A program made the translations under genes and the position numbers. Below, piece after piece: positions 61,467 through 64,000 of a stretch of DNA of 64,000 bases (within the stretch, counting starts at the first letter, position 1; each line of letters begins with the position of its first letter). The notes beneath the pieces are model-generated. The model was not told where the DNA came from. It worked only from the letters and a program-made list of their open reading frames with translations, and ran no database searches. Origin of the DNA: Marinirhabdus sp050859505 (lineage in GTDB: Bacteria > Bacteroidota > Bacteroidia > Flavobacteriales > Flavobacteriaceae); NCBI RefSeq assembly GCF_050859505.1, contig NZ_CP193934.1, positions 868,001-932,000 of the forward strand. The letters run 5' to 3'.

Positions 61467-61527
61467 ATGTGTAAAGTGCCTATTTGTTTAGTGCCTAGAG
61501 TTATGAGTGCGCTAAAGTTAAAAAGTT

Positions 61528-61573
61528 TTCTCTGTTCTCTGTTCTCTGTTCTCTGTTCTCTGTTCTCTGTTCT
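61528..61573. repeat. Tandem heptamer repeat TTCTCTG between rfbB and rfbA
   Basis: Six perfect copies of TTCTCTG followed by TTCT (46 bases). It lies in the 123-base gap between the rfbB stop and the rfbA start, 17 bases past rfbB and 61 bases before rfbA. A 7-base unit can change in number by slippage; in this place it would alter spacing or mRNA structure rather than a reading frame. Confidence 0.9.
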
Positions 61574-61589
61574 TAAATTCAAATTATAG

Positions 61590-62615
61590 CTACAACAATC
61601 TGTCTTTATGGTTTAAATACCATTCAATAGTTTTCTTAATCCCGCTTTCAAAATTCTCCTCGGCACTCCAGCCAAGTTCTTTTTCTAGTTTTGAAGCGTC
61701 TATGGCGTATCTAAAATCGTGTCCGGGTCTATCGGTCACATAAGTAATTTGATCCCGATAGGTTTCTGTTTCTCCCTTTGGCTGAATTTCATCCAACAAA
61801 TCACAAATGGTATGCGCAATGTATAAATTCTGACGCTCATTACGACCGCCAATATTATAGGTTTCGCCTAATCTCCCATTATCCAAAGCTAGTTGAATAC
61901 CCTTACAATGATCTAACACATACAGCCAATCACGTATATTCTTCCCATCACCGTAAATTGGGATAGGCTCACCAGAGATTGCTTTTCTAATAATAGTTGG
62001 AATTAATTTTTCCTTATGCTGATTGGGACCGTAGTTGTTAGAACAATTGGTAGTCACCACAGGCATTCCGTAGGTATGAAAATAACTGCGCACAATAAAG
62101 TCTGAAGACGCTTTCGACGCGCTGTACGGGCTATTAGGCGCGTATGGGGTTTCTTCGGTGAACAAGCCTGTTTCTCCTAAAGTTCCATACACCTCATCTG
62201 TAGATACGTGTAAAAATCTCGCGTCTTTAAACGCTTCTTTTAATTGATTTGGACCCTCCATCCATAGCTTGTAAGCATTCTGAAGTAAATGAAACGTTCC
62301 TACAATATTTGTTTCAATAAAAGCAGCGGGTCCCGTGATGGAATTGTCTACATGACTCTCCGCTGCAAAATGAATAACACGGTTAAATGTATAGGTTTCA
62401 AAAAGTGATTTTACAAAGGCTTCATCACAGATATCTCCTTCTATAAAAGTGGCCCCATGCGCTCCTAAACAGCCCTCAAGATTCTTTAAATTTCCTGCAT
62501 AGGTAAGCTTGTCTAAGACAAAAATTTCATCTTGTGTGTTTTCTAGCGCATGCTGTACATAATTAGAACCAATGAAACCTGCGCCCCCTGTAAGTAATAC
62601 CTTATTGCTCTTCAA
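61590..62615 (-). CDS. rfbB: dTDP-glucose 4,6-dehydratase
   Basis: Second step of dTDP-rhamnose synthesis, NAD-dependent. The 341-residue product has VLLTGGAGFIGSNYVQHAL, LHVSTDEVYGTLGETG, the catalytic YSASKASSDFIVRSY and NNYGPNQHKEKLIPTII. Complete. It starts 14 bases after the DUF6909-like gene, which is probably not part of the polysaccharide pathway, so rfbB marks the upstream border of the locus. Confidence 0.96.
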   Translation of the reverse strand: MKSNKVLLTGGAGFIGSNYVQHALENTQDEIFVLDKLTYAGNLKNLEGCLGAHGATFIEGDICDEAFVKSLFETYTFNRVIHFAAESHVDNSITGPAAFIETNIVGTFHLLQNAYKLWMEGPNQLKEAFKDARFLHVSTDEVYGTLGETGLFTEETPYAPNSPYSASKASSDFIVRSYFHTYGMPVVTTNCSNNYGPNQHKEKLIPTIIRKAISGEPIPIYGDGKNIRDWLYVLDHCKGIQLALDNGRLGETYNIGGRNERQNLYIAHTICDLLDEIQPKGETETYRDQITYVTDRPGHDFRYAIDASKLEKELGWSAEENFESGIKKTIEWYLNHKDRLL

Positions 62616-62629
62616 AATATATTTTTAGG

Positions 62630-64000
62630 TTATTCTAAAATCTGATTTAACATCTTTTCGGTAATTTTGTACGTTGGTTTTACCCCACTTGTACCCAAGC
62701 CGCCACTCGCTAAAGTGCTTCCCGTTTCCAGCGGATTATCACTTGCATAATAAGCATATCTTACTTTTGTTTTGGCACTAATACTTCCTCTAATTTTGGC
62801 TGCCGCTTGAATTGCTTTTTGGTAATGTGCGCCTTCCATTTCCAGCCCAATTACATTCCAAGTACTTTCGTGGAAAAACCTCAAGACATCCCTATTTTGC
62901 AGCGAAGTTCCCAAAACGGTAATCATAGTGCCCGTACAAACCTTTATAGCATCATCTTCAAAATGAGATTTTTTTAGCCTATTCTTAAAGGGATAATTAT
63001 CTGCTGTTCCTTCAAAAACGTGTGCAGAAGGGATCATTACATCTCCTTTCCCACCTTCCAGAATTCCAGCTTTTCCCATAATACTTACGGAAGCAACATT
63101 CATAAAATATAAACTTTCATTGTCACCTACATAAGGTTTTAAAAGCTCGTCCATAGTTTCGTATGCCTGCTCTCCAAAAGCATAATCCATCACAATAATA
63201 ACGGGTTTTTCGCTTAGTTCTTTTTCTGAATGATCATAAATTTCCTTTGGAAACTGAGCCGTATCAAATACTTGTACGTTAATATTAGCGCCGCTGGTAT
63301 CCTTCAGATAGATCATTCCATTTTCTGACGCTTTTTTAGAAACTTTATCCCGTAATTTTCCATTTTTACCATCACTCAATGCTTCGTAGAGTTCTAGGCC
63401 TTTCAGTTTCTTTTTTTCAGCAGGAAGCGCAACTTCAGCAAAAAGTGTATTCATCACACTGTGCATATTGGCACTAATTATGTGAATAGGGCGCTTAAGA
63501 AGGTCTTTTTTTACTAGGGTTTGTTTTATATTTCTTGCCCATTTTTCGCCGTGAATATGGTGCCCTAAACGTTCGCGGAGTACGGGACTAAAGGTAATAA
63601 TACGTTTTTGGTCACCCAATGCTTCTTCAATCGCTAATTTTCCTAAATAATAAATAATATTGAAAAAACGGTGGGGGTTATTCTCACAAGCAAATAAAGG
63701 GAATACTCTTTTCACCTCATCAAAAGTGCGACCTAAAAAATTTGCCGTGTGTGTTAAGGCAACTTCCGTTTCTTCTTGCGTTAATTTGCCTTTCTTTTCA
63801 ACCGCTGCCTCTAATTTTTTCCAATCTCGAATTACGTGTCCATCATCATTAATAATCACCTGTTTCATAATCTTATGAGACTCTATGTACAAAAAAGTAA
63901 GGTGAGTCAAGACATCATAAATTTCTGAACGCCCACGAGTTACTTCAATATTCATCTGCTCTTCGTCTATGCGGTAGCAATTACGACGGCGCTTGGAGGG
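62630..64000 (-). CDS. DUF6909-like protein, 5' end beyond the window
   Basis: The frame is open from the stop at 62630 to the right edge (456 residues seen). An ATG at 63955 exists, but the frame continues upstream with RRRNCYRIDEEQ, which reads like conserved protein, so the true start is outside. The visible part has RSEIYDVLTHLTFLYIESHKI, TANFLGRTFDEVKRVFPLF, ERLGHHIHGEKWARNI and a C-terminal phosphorylase-like half (PVIIVMDYAFGEQAYET, VIGLEMEGAHYQKAIQAA, GLGTSG). The GLEMEGAHY segment recalls the nucleoside phosphorylase and AMP nucleosidase superfamily. The name DUF6909 is from memory; function unknown. Confidence 0.65.
   Translation of the reverse strand, partial: PSKRRRNCYRIDEEQMNIEVTRGRSEIYDVLTHLTFLYIESHKIMKQVIINDDGHVIRDWKKLEAAVEKKGKLTQEETEVALTHTANFLGRTFDEVKRVFPLFACENNPHRFFNIIYYLGKLAIEEALGDQKRIITFSPVLRERLGHHIHGEKWARNIKQTLVKKDLLKRPIHIISANMHSVMNTLFAEVALPAEKKKLKGLELYEALSDGKNGKLRDKVSKKASENGMIYLKDTSGANINVQVFDTAQFPKEIYDHSEKELSEKPVIIVMDYAFGEQAYETMDELLKPYVGDNESLYFMNVASVSIMGKAGILEGGKGDVMIPSAHVFEGTADNYPFKNRLKKSHFEDDAIKVCTGTMITVLGTSLQNRDVLRFFHESTWNVIGLEMEGAHYQKAIQAAAKIRGSISAKTKVRYAYYASDNPLETGSTLASGGLGTSGVKPTYKITEKMLNQILE

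Noticed and set aside
61528..61573. CRISPR-like array
   Set aside because: The unit is 7 bases and perfectly tandem with no spacers, so it is a simple sequence repeat. No other evenly spaced direct repeats or cas genes were seen.

Overview
The window looks like a chromosomal stretch of a member of the Bacteroidota, most probably a marine-type Flavobacteriaceae. The support is AT-rich DNA, -7 boxes of the TAnnTTTG type, a PorW/SprE type IX secretion lipoprotein, bactofilin next to a split atp operon without atpD/atpC, and several flavobacterial families (DUF6427, DUF6341, DUF4254, DUF6909-like). Most genes lie on the minus strand. No tRNA, rRNA, CRISPR array or insertion sequence was seen.

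Region 1 (1-20 kb) is mostly housekeeping. It holds the 5' part of dut (cut by the left edge), a PH-domain protein, a first Wzx-type flippase, small envelope proteins, and the F-type ATP synthase operon read from 10.6 to 4.0 kb (bactofilin, AtpZ-like, a small membrane protein, atpB, E, F, H, A, G). These are followed by porW/sprE, a PaaE-like 2Fe-2S reductase, a GT9 heptosyltransferase with DUF4254, a compact two-gene restriction-modification candidate (PD-(D/E)XK-like protein plus DPPY adenine methylase), DUF6427/DUF6341 and purD. GC-rich mosaic hairpin repeats lie between several of these genes.

Region 2 (20.3-62.6 kb) is a large Wzx/Wzy-type surface polysaccharide locus. Read from its upstream end (62.6 kb) downward it contains: dTDP-rhamnose genes rfbB-A-C-D; a Wzz-like protein; wecB/wecC (UDP-ManNAcA); a modification block (heparin-lyase-I-like lipoprotein, MBOAT acyltransferase, SGNH protein); a tightly coupled block resembling the mycobacterial decaprenylphosphoryl-arabinose pathway (GT-C transferase, UbiA, DprE1, DprE2, HAD phosphatase) ending in a second SGNH protein; and a nonulosonate-type block (NeuB-cytidylyltransferase fusion, right-handed beta-helix protein, NeuB, KdsC-like phosphatase). 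Below these lie a second flippase, a GT-B protein, three Wzy-like membrane proteins and an acetyltransferase. A short plus-strand island (beta-helix acyltransferase and DUF4910) is flanked by an intact polymerase gene and by a 30-codon remnant of a related polymerase. The end of the locus holds a WecG/TagA transferase, a fourth Wzy-like protein, ugd, UDP-xylose synthase and a WcaJ-type initiating transferase, with a CapK-like protein and a GT4 on the plus strand.

Inferred together: WcaJ loads the first sugar on undecaprenyl phosphate, the few transferases extend it with nucleotide sugars made here (rhamnose, ManNAcA, GlcA/Xyl, a nonulosonate), Wzx and the Wzy-like proteins export and polymerise it, and periplasmic enzymes (GT-C/arabinose donor, MBOAT/SGNH acylation, lyase, beta-helix protein) modify it. 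The window ends inside a DUF6909-like gene that reads in from the right edge.
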